Positions 18,320-26,492 of a stretch of DNA of 64,000 nt are shown here, piece by piece (positions within the stretch are counted from its first letter, which is position 1; each line of letters opens with the position of its first letter). Source of the DNA: Kushneria marisflavi (GTDB lineage: Bacteria > Pseudomonadota > Gammaproteobacteria > Pseudomonadales > Halomonadaceae). A program made the position numbers and the translations under genes. The notes below the pieces were generated by a model. It was not told where the DNA came from. It worked only from the letters and a program-made list of their open reading frames with translations, and searched no databases. The stretch spans positions 2,542,001-2,606,000 of the forward strand of contig NZ_CP021358.1 of NCBI RefSeq assembly GCF_002157205.1, read 5' to 3'.

Positions 18320-18335
18320 TGTACGTTATATGTAC
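18320..18335. promoter_or_regulatory. Candidate CarH/MerR-type operator in the divergent promoter region
   Basis: TGTAC at 18320-18324 and again at 18331-18335 form an exact direct repeat with 11-bp periodicity. On the minus strand a -10-like TATAAC (18330 down to 18325) lies between the two copies, so a bound repressor would cover the promoter of the flavoprotein operon. The site is also 108 bp upstream of the divergent TIGR01777 gene. Confidence 0.45.
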
Positions 18336-18442
18336 CAGAACGGCGTTGACGTTAAAAACGGTTCGATAAAAGTTTCCACGCAATGATCAACAGTCATGGC
18401 GAATCCTTGCGATTGCCATGCGTTGGATCGGGGGAGAGCGAC

Positions 18443-19345
18443 GTGAATATAGTGATCACCGGAGCCACCGGCTTTGTCGGTCAGGCGCTGTGCCGGTACT
18501 GGCATGAGCAGGGACATACGCTGATGGTGGTGTCTCGCCAGTCGGACAAGGCTCAGGCCACCATCAGGGTGCCCGTGATGGCACGCTCTTCGGCGATCGA
18601 TTTTGCCGACCAGTCCGTGGGGGCGATCGTCAATCTTGCCGGGGAGCCCATCTTTAATCGGCGCTGGAGCGAGGCGCAAAAAAAGAAGCTGATCGATTCG
18701 CGTCTCAAGGCCACACATGATGTCGGCGAGCTTTGCCAGCGTCTGGCAACACCGCCGGCTCGCCTGATTTCGGGCTCGGCGATGGGATACTACGGTGATC
18801 AGGGCAGTCGGGAAGTGACCGAGCAGACCTCGCCGCACAAGGAGTTCGCCCACAGACTCTGTCGAGAGTGGGAGGAGGCTGCGCAGCAATTGGCCACGGA
18901 TCAGATGCAAGTGGCCTGTCTTCGGATCGGACTGGTACTGGACCGGGATGGCGGAATGCTCAAGCCCATGCGCCCCATGTTCCGACTGGGGCTCGGTGGG
19001 CGACTGGGCAAGGGGCGTCAGTACATGCCCTGGGTTCATCGTCATGACCTGGTGCGCATCATCGACTTTTTGCTTCAGCGCGACGACATCTCGGGGGCCT
19101 GGAATGCCGGCGCTCCTGCGCCAGTAACCAATGCGAAATTTACGCGCACGCTGGCGGCCAGCCTGAATCGGCCGGCACCCTTTGTGATGCCGGGAAGCGT
19201 AGTATCACTGGCGCTAGGGGAAATGTCGCAGCTGCTGTTGACCGGTGCCCGAATGGTGCCGGCAAGGCTTGAAGCCGCCGGATTCCGGTTTGAATACCCT
19301 ACGCTTGAAAAGGCACTGACCGCCATCGAGCGTCGCGCCGCCTGA
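18443..19345 (+). CDS. TIGR01777-family NAD(P)-dependent epimerase-like protein (YfcH type)
   Basis: From GTG at 18443 the 300-aa product begins MNIVITGATGFVGQALCRYW with the Rossmann GxxGxxG. Family markers follow: IVNLAGEPIFNRRWSEAQKK, SRLKATHDVGELCQ, LISGSAMGYYGDQG, LRIGLVLDRDGGMLKPM, RQYMPWVHRHDLVRIIDFLL and a C-terminal DUF1731-like segment (ARMVPARLEAAGFRFEYPTL). The activity of the family is not established. GGGGGAG just before 18443 favours that start over the ATG at 18383. It is divergent from the flavoprotein/phr run, sharing a possible operator. Confidence 0.85.
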   Translation: MNIVITGATGFVGQALCRYWHEQGHTLMVVSRQSDKAQATIRVPVMARSSAIDFADQSVGAIVNLAGEPIFNRRWSEAQKKKLIDSRLKATHDVGELCQRLATPPARLISGSAMGYYGDQGSREVTEQTSPHKEFAHRLCREWEEAAQQLATDQMQVACLRIGLVLDRDGGMLKPMRPMFRLGLGGRLGKGRQYMPWVHRHDLVRIIDFLLQRDDISGAWNAGAPAPVTNAKFTRTLAASLNRPAPFVMPGSVVSLALGEMSQLLLTGARMVPARLEAAGFRFEYPTLEKALTAIERRAA

Positions 19346-19379
19346 GCGGCGCGACATGCCCATTTGACCGGCGGCCCGC

Positions 19380-22307
19380 TTACTGCGGGTCGACGGTCAC
19401 AATGACACGCACGGCATCGAGCTGCAGACGGGTGCCGGCGATGGCCTCATCCAGCGCGGCGCGTTCGTGACGCAGCATGTCAATTTCTTCAGCGCGCACG
19501 TCCGGGTTGCGCTGTGCCAGTGCCGTCAGTCGATCGATCTCGCCCTCCAGCTGGGCAGCCATCTGTGCGCGGGCGTCTTCTACCAGCGCGGGTAGTTCTG
19601 CTTCGGCCTGCTGCTCGGCCTGATCAAACAGCTCGCGCAGCTGCTGCTGGCGCTCGCGTACCAGATTCCGGGCGACCCCTTTCTTGACGTGACGCAGGTT
19701 CCTGGCCAGTCCGCCAAAGGACACCTTGTCGGAAAGCACCTGGCCTGATTCATCGAGCAGCACACGCACGGTGGCGGGCGGGAAAAAGCGATTGACGTGA
19801 AGCGCCTTCGGCGCACTGGTGCGTGTTCGAAAGATGGCCTCCAGCATGAATCGGCCGCCCGGAATGGAAGGATGGGCCAGCAGTGCCAGTGCCGTATTAC
19901 CCATGCTCTCGTTGGTCGCTCGGGAGAGCATTTCACGTACCAGCGGGTGTTCCCAGGACAGGCGCTGAAGATCGTCGCGGGCCAGTGCGCGCTGACGTGA
20001 ACGGGTAGCGGTAAAACCTTCCTCGCCACGGATCAGGCCGGGCATGCCATCGACCATGTGAGACCCGGGGTGCAGATAGGTGAGTCCTTCATCCGTTTCC
20101 CGGGTGTCAATGCCAAAGACGTCCAGTGCCTGATCGAGGTAACGATCAAGCATTGCATCATCATCGAGTGCCTGTACGGCCTCGATCATCTCATCGGCGT
20201 GACCGGCGTCAAATGAACTCCATGCGAGCAGGCGATCACGACCGGCTTCCCGCTCCTGGCGCGTCTGCACGGCCAGCGTTCGGGATTCTTCGATGACCTC
20301 GTCCAGTGCCTCCTGGTCCAGCAGCGCATCGAACAGTGCATCGCCGTGGGCATCGCTGACCACGCTGCCCAGGCCGCTGGGCGCCTCGAAGGCCGCCAGT
20401 GCTTCCTGATACCAGCGCAGTAGCGCGCCGGTCGGGCTGCCGGTCATGATCGGCAGATGAATCTCGACGTCGTGCTGCTGGCCGATTCGATCCAGGCGCC
20501 CGATACGCTGTTCCAGCTGGTCAGGGTGCGGCGGCAGATCAAACAGGATCAAATGATGGCAGAACTGGAAGTTGCGTCCTTCCGAGCCGATTTCCGAACA
20601 GATCAACAGCGGGCTGCCATCCTCGGCCTCGGCAAAGGCGGCCGCCGCGCGGTCGCGCTCGATCAGCGTCATGTCTTCGTGAAAGACCGGCACATGTAGA
20701 CCGGTCAGCACCTGCAGGCCGGCAGCCAGTTCGCGGGCAGTTTCGCCGTAATGGCAGATCAATAGTGCCTTCTCGCCCGGGTGGCTCTTGAGCCATTCAC
20801 GCAGCCAGGCCATGCGCGGATCGAGCCGCCACCAGCGCTCATCGTCCTGGGTATCCTGCCGGCGCGCCTCGAAGGTCGCTTCGGGGTAGAGCAGAATTTC
20901 CGGGTAATCCAGACCGGTTTCGATCAGAAGGCTGTCCAGATAGTCTTCGTCGCGGCTGATGCGCTGCTCGATGCGGCGATAGGCGCCCGGGTTTTCCAGC
21001 TCGCTGACGTGCAGGTGACGTACCGGGAAGCCGCTGACATGGCGACGGCTGTTGCGGAACATGACCCGGCCGATGCCATAGCGGTCAAGCAGCACGCGCC
21101 GCAGCGACTCACGAAGCGAGGGCTGTTTATCCTCTCCGGCTCCCATCAGCTGCTCGAGCAGGGCGAGCGCCTGTGGATCGTCTGCGACGATGGGATGCAG
21201 GACATCGCGATGCTCTGGCTGTTCCGGCAGGTGTTCCAGCGCCTCGATGGCCTCGGCAAGCGTTGCGTGGCCGCGCTGTTCGGCCCTGAAGGCATCAATG
21301 TCGTGATAGCGCTCGGGGTCCAGCAGGCGCAGGCGGGCAAAGTGGCTGACGTCGCCCATCTGCTCCGGCGTGGCACTCAGTAGCAGCAGCCCGGTGTGCT
21401 GGGTGGCCAGCGCTTCCACGCACTGGTAACCGGTATCGCCGCCGTTTTCCGGATCCCATTCAAGGTGCTGGGCTTCGTCCACGATCAGCAGGTCCCAGTT
21501 GCAGGCCTGGGCCTGACTCTGGCGCTCGGGGTTGGCAAATAGCCACTGCTGGCTGGCCAGTACCAGCTGTGCCGACTCAAATGGATTGCCATCGTTGCCG
21601 CGGGCCTTGCTCTGTTGCTCATCGAGCAGGGTGACTTCGATGGAGAAGCGGCGCAGCAGCTCGACCAGCCACTGATGCGCCAGGCTGTCCGGCACCAGAA
21701 TCAGGGCGCGCTCGACGCGACCGGTCAGCAGCATGCGATGCAGCACCAGGCCTGCCTCAATGGTCTTGCCAAGGCCGACCTCGTCGGCCAGCAGTACGCG
21801 GGGCAGACGGCGACTGGCGATATCATCGGCGATATGCAGCTGGTGCGGAATCAGGTCGATGCGCGGGCCGGACAGGCCGAAGCCGGGATGGCGCTCGACG
21901 CGTGCCAGATGCTGAAGACTGCGATAGCGCAGATTGAAGGCATCATTGCGGTCGATCTGGCCGGTCAGCAGTCGGTCACGAGCCTGATGAAACTGCATGC
22001 GGTCGCTGATGCGCGATTCCGGCAGCTCACGCTCGCCGTTGCTGTCCTGGCCGATGTAGATGATTCGACCACCCTCATCGCGCAGCTCGCTGACCAGCAG
22101 CACCTGGCCGTCATCGGTATCGATACGGTCACCGCGACCGAAGACCACGCGGGTCAGGGGCGCTTCGCGCACGCTGTAGGTTCGGGTTTCATCGCTGGCG
22201 GCAAACAGGACGGTCACGCTACGCGCGTCGCAGTTCAGTATGGTGCCAAGGCCCAGCTCGGTTTCGCCGTCACTGATGAAGCGTTGACCGGGAGTAAAAT
22301 TGCTCAT
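19380..22307 (-). CDS. rapA: RNA polymerase-associated ATPase RapA (HepA)
   Basis: RapA is a Swi2/Snf2 ATPase that binds RNA polymerase and promotes recycling of stalled or post-termination complexes. The 975-aa product matches the family length. N-terminal Tudor-like region (PGQRFISDGETELGLGTILN), helicase motif I (LLADEVGLGKTIEAG), motif II as DEAQ (LLIVDEAQHLEWD), LLLLSATPEQMG, and the C-terminal helicase lobe (FHEDMTLIERDRAAAAFAEA; QLEQRIGRLDRIGQQHDVEI). An alanine- and glutamate-rich helical region precedes the C-terminus. The ATG at 22307 starts MSNFTPGQRF. Monocistronic as far as can be seen. Confidence 0.95.
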   Translation of the reverse strand: MSNFTPGQRFISDGETELGLGTILNCDARSVTVLFAASDETRTYSVREAPLTRVVFGRGDRIDTDDGQVLLVSELRDEGGRIIYIGQDSNGERELPESRISDRMQFHQARDRLLTGQIDRNDAFNLRYRSLQHLARVERHPGFGLSGPRIDLIPHQLHIADDIASRRLPRVLLADEVGLGKTIEAGLVLHRMLLTGRVERALILVPDSLAHQWLVELLRRFSIEVTLLDEQQSKARGNDGNPFESAQLVLASQQWLFANPERQSQAQACNWDLLIVDEAQHLEWDPENGGDTGYQCVEALATQHTGLLLLSATPEQMGDVSHFARLRLLDPERYHDIDAFRAEQRGHATLAEAIEALEHLPEQPEHRDVLHPIVADDPQALALLEQLMGAGEDKQPSLRESLRRVLLDRYGIGRVMFRNSRRHVSGFPVRHLHVSELENPGAYRRIEQRISRDEDYLDSLLIETGLDYPEILLYPEATFEARRQDTQDDERWWRLDPRMAWLREWLKSHPGEKALLICHYGETARELAAGLQVLTGLHVPVFHEDMTLIERDRAAAAFAEAEDGSPLLICSEIGSEGRNFQFCHHLILFDLPPHPDQLEQRIGRLDRIGQQHDVEIHLPIMTGSPTGALLRWYQEALAAFEAPSGLGSVVSDAHGDALFDALLDQEALDEVIEESRTLAVQTRQEREAGRDRLLAWSSFDAGHADEMIEAVQALDDDAMLDRYLDQALDVFGIDTRETDEGLTYLHPGSHMVDGMPGLIRGEEGFTATRSRQRALARDDLQRLSWEHPLVREMLSRATNESMGNTALALLAHPSIPGGRFMLEAIFRTRTSAPKALHVNRFFPPATVRVLLDESGQVLSDKVSFGGLARNLRHVKKGVARNLVRERQQQLRELFDQAEQQAEAELPALVEDARAQMAAQLEGEIDRLTALAQRNPDVRAEEIDMLRHERAALDEAIAGTRLQLDAVRVIVTVDPQ

Positions 22308-22494
22308 GATGCCTCGAAAATGTCGCCTCTCGGGCGCGCGGGTACAGATGTGAATCGGTCATCGACGGGGGATGAACTGCCGTGGGTCACTACCATGGCC
22401 TGCCATGCAGCATGGCCCTGGGGCGGTGACCTTCGAAAAGGGTGCCTATCTTAACCAAAAGAGAGGGGCGGCGGGGCACTGATGTGAGCAGAGG

Positions 22495-23283
22495 TTACTG
22501 CCGCTGTGATCTATCCCCCATGATGGTCGACAGATTGGAGATGCGCGTCAGGGTGTTATCCGGCGCCACGTGCAGCAGTACCGGCAGGTGGCGCTGCCCG
22601 GTCAGGGCCAGCAGGTGCTGGCGTGGGTCCATCAGTAGCGCGGTATCCTCGAGCTCGAGACGCTGGTCAGGATGTTGGTCCAGATAGCGGATCGCGCTGA
22701 GAAGCGATTCGCCCTGGTTGACCAGTATCAGCTCTCCCTGTTGTCCGATGGGCTGTTCGGCCAGCCGTTGAAGCCATTGTCGGCAGGTGCTGCAGTCGCT
22801 GCGCCATAAAAGGAGATAACGGTTTGATGTTTCATTGGCTGGTGTGACCGAGCGGCCCTCAAGAGACTCAAGGCTGAGCGTGGGCAGGGTGTCGGGCAGC
22901 GGCGGTGCCAGCGTCGTGCGCCACTGCTCCAGTCCCCACCAGAGGCCGCTGGATACCATGATCACGAGGCAGAGGCGTCTGCGTAGCCCGGAGCGCTGGC
23001 GGCAGTACCACAGCGTCCACGCCAGCAGAGCGATCAATCCGCCGGCGGGCGCCAGTTCGAGGTATCCGAGCCGCGCGGGCCATGGCACTCTGAAGGCGCC
23101 GGGACCGCCAAACCATGGCAGAAGCGCTGCGCCGACCGCCCAGAACACCAGCGCGCCCAGTGCCCAGCGCGTTGTGGTGGCCCGTGTCGAAGGGCTGATG
23201 AGGTGTGCCGTCAACAGGGTGGCAGTGGCGCAGGCTACGGCCAGCGGTATCGGAGAGAGCAGGATACGCTCGGGAAGATCCAT
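22495..23283 (-). CDS. Membrane-anchored thioredoxin-like (TlpA-type) protein
   Basis: The 262-aa product has four predicted hydrophobic segments (about residues 12-30, 40-57, 76-93, 104-118) followed by a soluble domain. That domain starts like a TlpA redoxin (LPTLSLESLEGRSVTPANET) and contains a C164-S-T-C167 active-site motif in LLLWRSDCSTCRQWLQ, then a cis-proline-like HLPVLLHVAPDNTLTRIS. It probably acts as a disulfide oxidoreductase on the periplasmic side. The partner is unknown; no cytochrome maturation gene is close. It is divergent from the small membrane gene at 23366. Confidence 0.7.
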   Translation of the reverse strand: MDLPERILLSPIPLAVACATATLLTAHLISPSTRATTTRWALGALVFWAVGAALLPWFGGPGAFRVPWPARLGYLELAPAGGLIALLAWTLWYCRQRSGLRRRLCLVIMVSSGLWWGLEQWRTTLAPPLPDTLPTLSLESLEGRSVTPANETSNRYLLLWRSDCSTCRQWLQRLAEQPIGQQGELILVNQGESLLSAIRYLDQHPDQRLELEDTALLMDPRQHLLALTGQRHLPVLLHVAPDNTLTRISNLSTIMGDRSQRQ

Positions 23284-23365
23284 TCGTTTTTTCCATCATG
23301 CGTTAGAATTGGACAGGCCGGCGTGTCCGGTCATGCTTGCTGATCCATGTTTGCCGGTGATTTTC

Positions 23366-23617
23366 ATGCCCGACTTCCGCGCCAGACGCTCCCGGCGTCG
23401 CGATACGCCAAGAATTATTGCCATCTCCGCTCAGGCCATCGGCTTTATTCTGATCGTGCTCTTTGAGACCCTGCTGCCTGAGCATCTGAAACGTCCGTCC
23501 CAGGGTCTCGTCCTGGCCGCCATGCTCGTGGCAGCGCTTTACGCTGCTCTGCTGCGTCGCTATTACCGCAATCGGTCGCTGAAGCATCGCGACCATGAGT
23601 CCTTCCATGACCAATGA
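23366..23617 (+). CDS. Small two-segment membrane protein, unknown function
   Basis: An 83-aa protein starting MPDFRARRSRRRDTPR, very basic at the N-terminus, with hydrophobic stretches at about residues 17-35 (IIAISAQAIGFILIVLFE) and 48-63 (LVLAAMLVAALYAALL), and a basic tail. GGTGA five bases before ATG 23366 supports this start; ATG 23333 in frame is an alternative. It overlaps the start of the cardiolipin synthase-like gene by up to 23 bp, so the two are probably co-translated and may act together at the membrane. I do not recognise the family. Confidence 0.6.
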   Translation: MPDFRARRSRRRDTPRIIAISAQAIGFILIVLFETLLPEHLKRPSQGLVLAAMLVAALYAALLRRYYRNRSLKHRDHESFHDQ

Positions 23618-25070
23618 TATCAATGCCGATGCCCTGAAACGCTGGGCGGAACAGCATGGGCAGGCGTCAGACAGCACCAGCGGCATGCGGCTGCTCTCTG
23701 ATGGCCTTGACGCCTTTGAAGTGCGTGCTCATCTGGCACGCTACGCTCAGGACAGCATCGACAGCCTGAGCTATCTCCTTGAGGACGGCGTTACCACCCG
23801 AGTGTTGATGGCCGAGCTGCTGCTTGCGGCCGAGCGCGGCGTCAAAATCAGGATGCTGGTGGATGACATGAGCGCAATCGGTGTGCAGGGCATGCTGCGC
23901 GCCATGCAGACCCATCCCAATATCGAGGTGCGCCTGTTTAATCCGGTGACCTTCTGGCGGCGCTATACCTGGAGCCATCGACTGGCCATGGCTCTGACCA
24001 TTCGGCGCTCGCACCGACGCATGCACAACAAGCTCTGGCTGGTGGATGGCGTGGTCGGAATTGCCGGCGGCCGCAATCTCGGTGATGACTATTTCATCAC
24101 CAATAGTGAATACAATTTTGCTGATCTGGATATGCTTGTGGCCGACGGTCCGGTGGCCGCGCAGATGCGTGAATGCTTCAGCCAGTACTGGCATGGGCAT
24201 TGTGTCAGCACGCTGACCTCCCTGATCTCGGAAACGCCAGATCATGACTGGCAGGACCTGCGTGAAGAGCTTCGGCAGCAGTTATCCGGTGAAGAGCTGG
24301 CGGATTCGGCTTTTTTGTCCATCCACCATGGCGAGCAGCGCGCGCTTGAAGAGGGCCTGGGCGAGCTGGTTCAGGCCCACGGTGAGCTGTATTGGGACCA
24401 TCCGGACAAGCCATGCCAGCCGGGTTATCCCTCCCGTGATCTGATCATGGGGCCGGCCATCGGGGCGATGGTGGCTGACACCCAAACCCGGATCAAAATT
24501 GTCTCGGCCTATTTCATTCCCAGTGAGCGTGATGTGATCGACATCGAAGCCTTGCTGGAAAGAGGCGTGGATGTGACCGTGCTGACCAACTCCCTGCAGG
24601 CCAGTGATACGCCGATCGTCAATGGCAGCTATTCGCCCTGGCGGCGACGCTTTCTCGAGAAGGGAGCGCATATGCATGAGCTGCGACACGGCCACAAGCC
24701 ACGCCACCGTCGTCGCAGGCATCATTTCGGCATCATGGCGTCCAGCCTGCATGGCAAGGCCATGGTCATGGACGACAGGAGACTCTTTATCGGTTCCTTC
24801 AATATTGATCCACGCTCGACCTGGTGGAACAACGAAATGGGGCTGAACGTCGATCATGAAGGGTTGGCGTCAGAACTTGATGAGGTGATCGAGCGTGCCC
24901 TTCGCCCGGACAGCAGCTTCAGGGTCGAGCTGGATGACCAGGGGCAACTGTCGTGGGTCACGGTGGATGAGGATAATCAGGCCCAGAGGCTGACGAAAGA
25001 GCCCGGCAATCTGCTGGTCCGGGCTCAGAAGTGGCTGGGGAGTCTGCCTGGGATTCGACGGCTGCTCTGA
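23595..25070 (+). CDS. Phospholipase D-family cardiolipin synthase (ClsC-like)
   Basis: A 491-aa PLD-superfamily protein with two HKD motifs: H144-x-K146-x4-D151 (MHNKLWLVDGVVGIAGGRNL) and H386-x-K388-x4-D393 (LHGKAMVMDDRRLFIGSFNI). The surrounding sequence (VKIRMLVDDMSAIGVQGMLR, HPNIEVRLFNP) is closest in style to ClsC, which makes cardiolipin from phosphatidylglycerol and phosphatidylethanolamine. There is no obvious transmembrane segment. ATG 23607 is an alternative start four codons later. It is coupled to the small membrane protein upstream. Confidence 0.85.
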   Translation: MSPSMTNDINADALKRWAEQHGQASDSTSGMRLLSDGLDAFEVRAHLARYAQDSIDSLSYLLEDGVTTRVLMAELLLAAERGVKIRMLVDDMSAIGVQGMLRAMQTHPNIEVRLFNPVTFWRRYTWSHRLAMALTIRRSHRRMHNKLWLVDGVVGIAGGRNLGDDYFITNSEYNFADLDMLVADGPVAAQMRECFSQYWHGHCVSTLTSLISETPDHDWQDLREELRQQLSGEELADSAFLSIHHGEQRALEEGLGELVQAHGELYWDHPDKPCQPGYPSRDLIMGPAIGAMVADTQTRIKIVSAYFIPSERDVIDIEALLERGVDVTVLTNSLQASDTPIVNGSYSPWRRRFLEKGAHMHELRHGHKPRHRRRRHHFGIMASSLHGKAMVMDDRRLFIGSFNIDPRSTWWNNEMGLNVDHEGLASELDEVIERALRPDSSFRVELDDQGQLSWVTVDEDNQAQRLTKEPGNLLVRAQKWLGSLPGIRRLL

Positions 25071-25100
25071 AGCAGCGTCGTGACAGGAAAGGGTGGGGCG

Positions 25101-25406
25101 CTAGCTGTTGTGCTCGATGGCCTCTTCGGCCGTACAGGCAATGTTATCGATGATGGTCCATTGTTCCGGCGTGCCCCCCTTTTCCACGGCATCCATAAGG
25201 GCGGCGGTGGCACGCCTCAGGTAGGGCTTGCCATCCTCTTCGTGCGCCTTTTCCAGATCGCTTTCCATATCCGAGATCAGCGCATCGATGCCGTCATAAT
25301 CATCGCTCCATTTAAGTGCCTGCGTGGCAGCCTCCCTGATGGTCTCTCCAATGCCAATGATGGCGCTGTCACTGGCCACAATATAACCGCTGGCATTCAT
25401 GGGCAT
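25101..25406 (-). CDS. Small acidic hypothetical protein
   Basis: A 101-aa acidic, probably soluble and helical protein (MPMNASGYIVASDSAIIGIG; EESKS-poor, rich in Glu, Asp and Ala) that I do not recognise. AGAGG lies just before ATG 25406; ATG 25400 is a close alternative. It is short, but supported as a gene by its ribosome binding site, its isolated position between two plus-strand genes and an amino-acid composition normal for this genome. No catalytic motif or membrane segment is visible. Confidence 0.55.
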   Translation of the reverse strand: MPMNASGYIVASDSAIIGIGETIREAATQALKWSDDYDGIDALISDMESDLEKAHEEDGKPYLRRATAALMDAVEKGGTPEQWTIIDNIACTAEEAIEHNS

Positions 25407-25560
25407 GCATCCTCTGTCATCGTTCGAGGGGCCGGCATTACCGGAGTATGGGCATCAGTATAGACATGCCTGCGCTATCCCCGACAATCCCTCACTGTCA
25501 CATGCAGTGACGACAGCTATGCTCAATACGTTTGTTCAACGCATGCGTCAGGGAGAGAAC

Positions 25561-26316
25561 ATGCTGCCATTGATCGATCGGGGCCAGAGCGATACCGCGC
25601 TGGTCATGCTGCATTTTTTCGGCAATTCACATCGGGAATGGCTCGAGGTCATCGAGCATCTGGGGCCTGAGCATCGATGTATTGCACTCGATCTGCCGGG
25701 ATTTGGTGACGCTGCCGATATCGAGGGCTTTGATACTCGTGCCATGGCGGATCAGGTCGAGCAGACTATCAATGCGCTGAGCCTTGAGCGCGTGGTGCTG
25801 GTCGGTCATTCCTTTTCCGGCAAGGTCGCCATGGTGCTTGCCGCTCGGCGGCCCGAATGGCTCATCTCGATGGTGCTGGTGGCCCCGGCTCCGGCCGGTC
25901 CGCAGCCGGTCAGCGATGAAGAGCGCGAGTTTCAGCAGGCCTTTGATCACAGTCGTGAGCAGGCCGAAGCCTTTATCGATGGTGCGATTGCCCAGGGCAT
26001 TTCTCCTGCGCGCTATCAGGATGCCGTGGAAGATGCCATGCGGGCCTCACCTGCGGCCTGGCAGGCTTGGCCGCGTCACGGCAGTCGGGAGGATTTTTCC
26101 GACATTGTCGGTGTGCTGGACTATCCCACATTGATTGTCGTGGGTGATCAGGACCCTTCACTACCTCCGAAGACGCAGGAAGCTCTGGTGCTGGGTCAGT
26201 TCGCTTCGCCGCGTCTTGAAGTCATTCCCGATCACGGCCATCTGCTGCCGATGGAAATGCCAAAAGCGCTGGCCGGGCTGATCGATGATTTCGCCGGTCG
26301 CTTTCGCTTGCCCTGA
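25561..26316 (+). CDS. Alpha/beta-fold hydrolase
   Basis: From ATG 25561 (MLPLIDRGQSDTALVMLHFF) the product is 251 aa. The alpha/beta hydrolase pattern is complete: oxyanion-hole region LHFFGNSHREW (unusual in lacking HG), nucleophile elbow VGHSFSGK with S84, acid in LIVVGDQDPSLPPKTQ and histidine in IPDHGHLLPMEMP. AGGGAGAG immediately before 25561 decides the start; the open frame extends upstream to 25399 without support. The substrate is unknown. A GC-rich hairpin follows at 26370. Confidence 0.85.
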   Translation: MLPLIDRGQSDTALVMLHFFGNSHREWLEVIEHLGPEHRCIALDLPGFGDAADIEGFDTRAMADQVEQTINALSLERVVLVGHSFSGKVAMVLAARRPEWLISMVLVAPAPAGPQPVSDEEREFQQAFDHSREQAEAFIDGAIAQGISPARYQDAVEDAMRASPAAWQAWPRHGSREDFSDIVGVLDYPTLIVVGDQDPSLPPKTQEALVLGQFASPRLEVIPDHGHLLPMEMPKALAGLIDDFAGRFRLP

Positions 26317-26369
26317 AATGCTTGAATCAGAGCAGTCTGATATTTTCAATACGACCAATGGATGCCATG

Positions 26370-26392
26370 CCTGGCGCTCGGAGAGCGTCAGG
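26370..26392 (+). terminator. Hairpin after the alpha/beta hydrolase gene
   Basis: CCTGGCGCTC (26370-26379) pairs with GAGCGTCAGG (26383-26392) with one G-T pair and loop GGA, 54 bp after the hydrolase stop. No T-run follows, so termination is uncertain. Confidence 0.45.
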
Positions 26393-26396
26393 TACA

Positions 26397-26424
26397 TTGT
26401 GTTACGACATGGCCCCTGTATACA
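26397..26424 (+). promoter_or_regulatory. Candidate promoter of the TAXI-TRAP operon
   Basis: TTGTGT (26397-26402) and TATACA (26419-26424) with 16-bp spacing lie about 70 bp before the binding-protein ATG at 26493. Confidence 0.45.
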
Positions 26425-26492
26425 TTGATCCCGCATGACAGCGCCTGATGACTCAAGGGCGTGCGAATTCCAATGAATCAGGGGATGGCACC

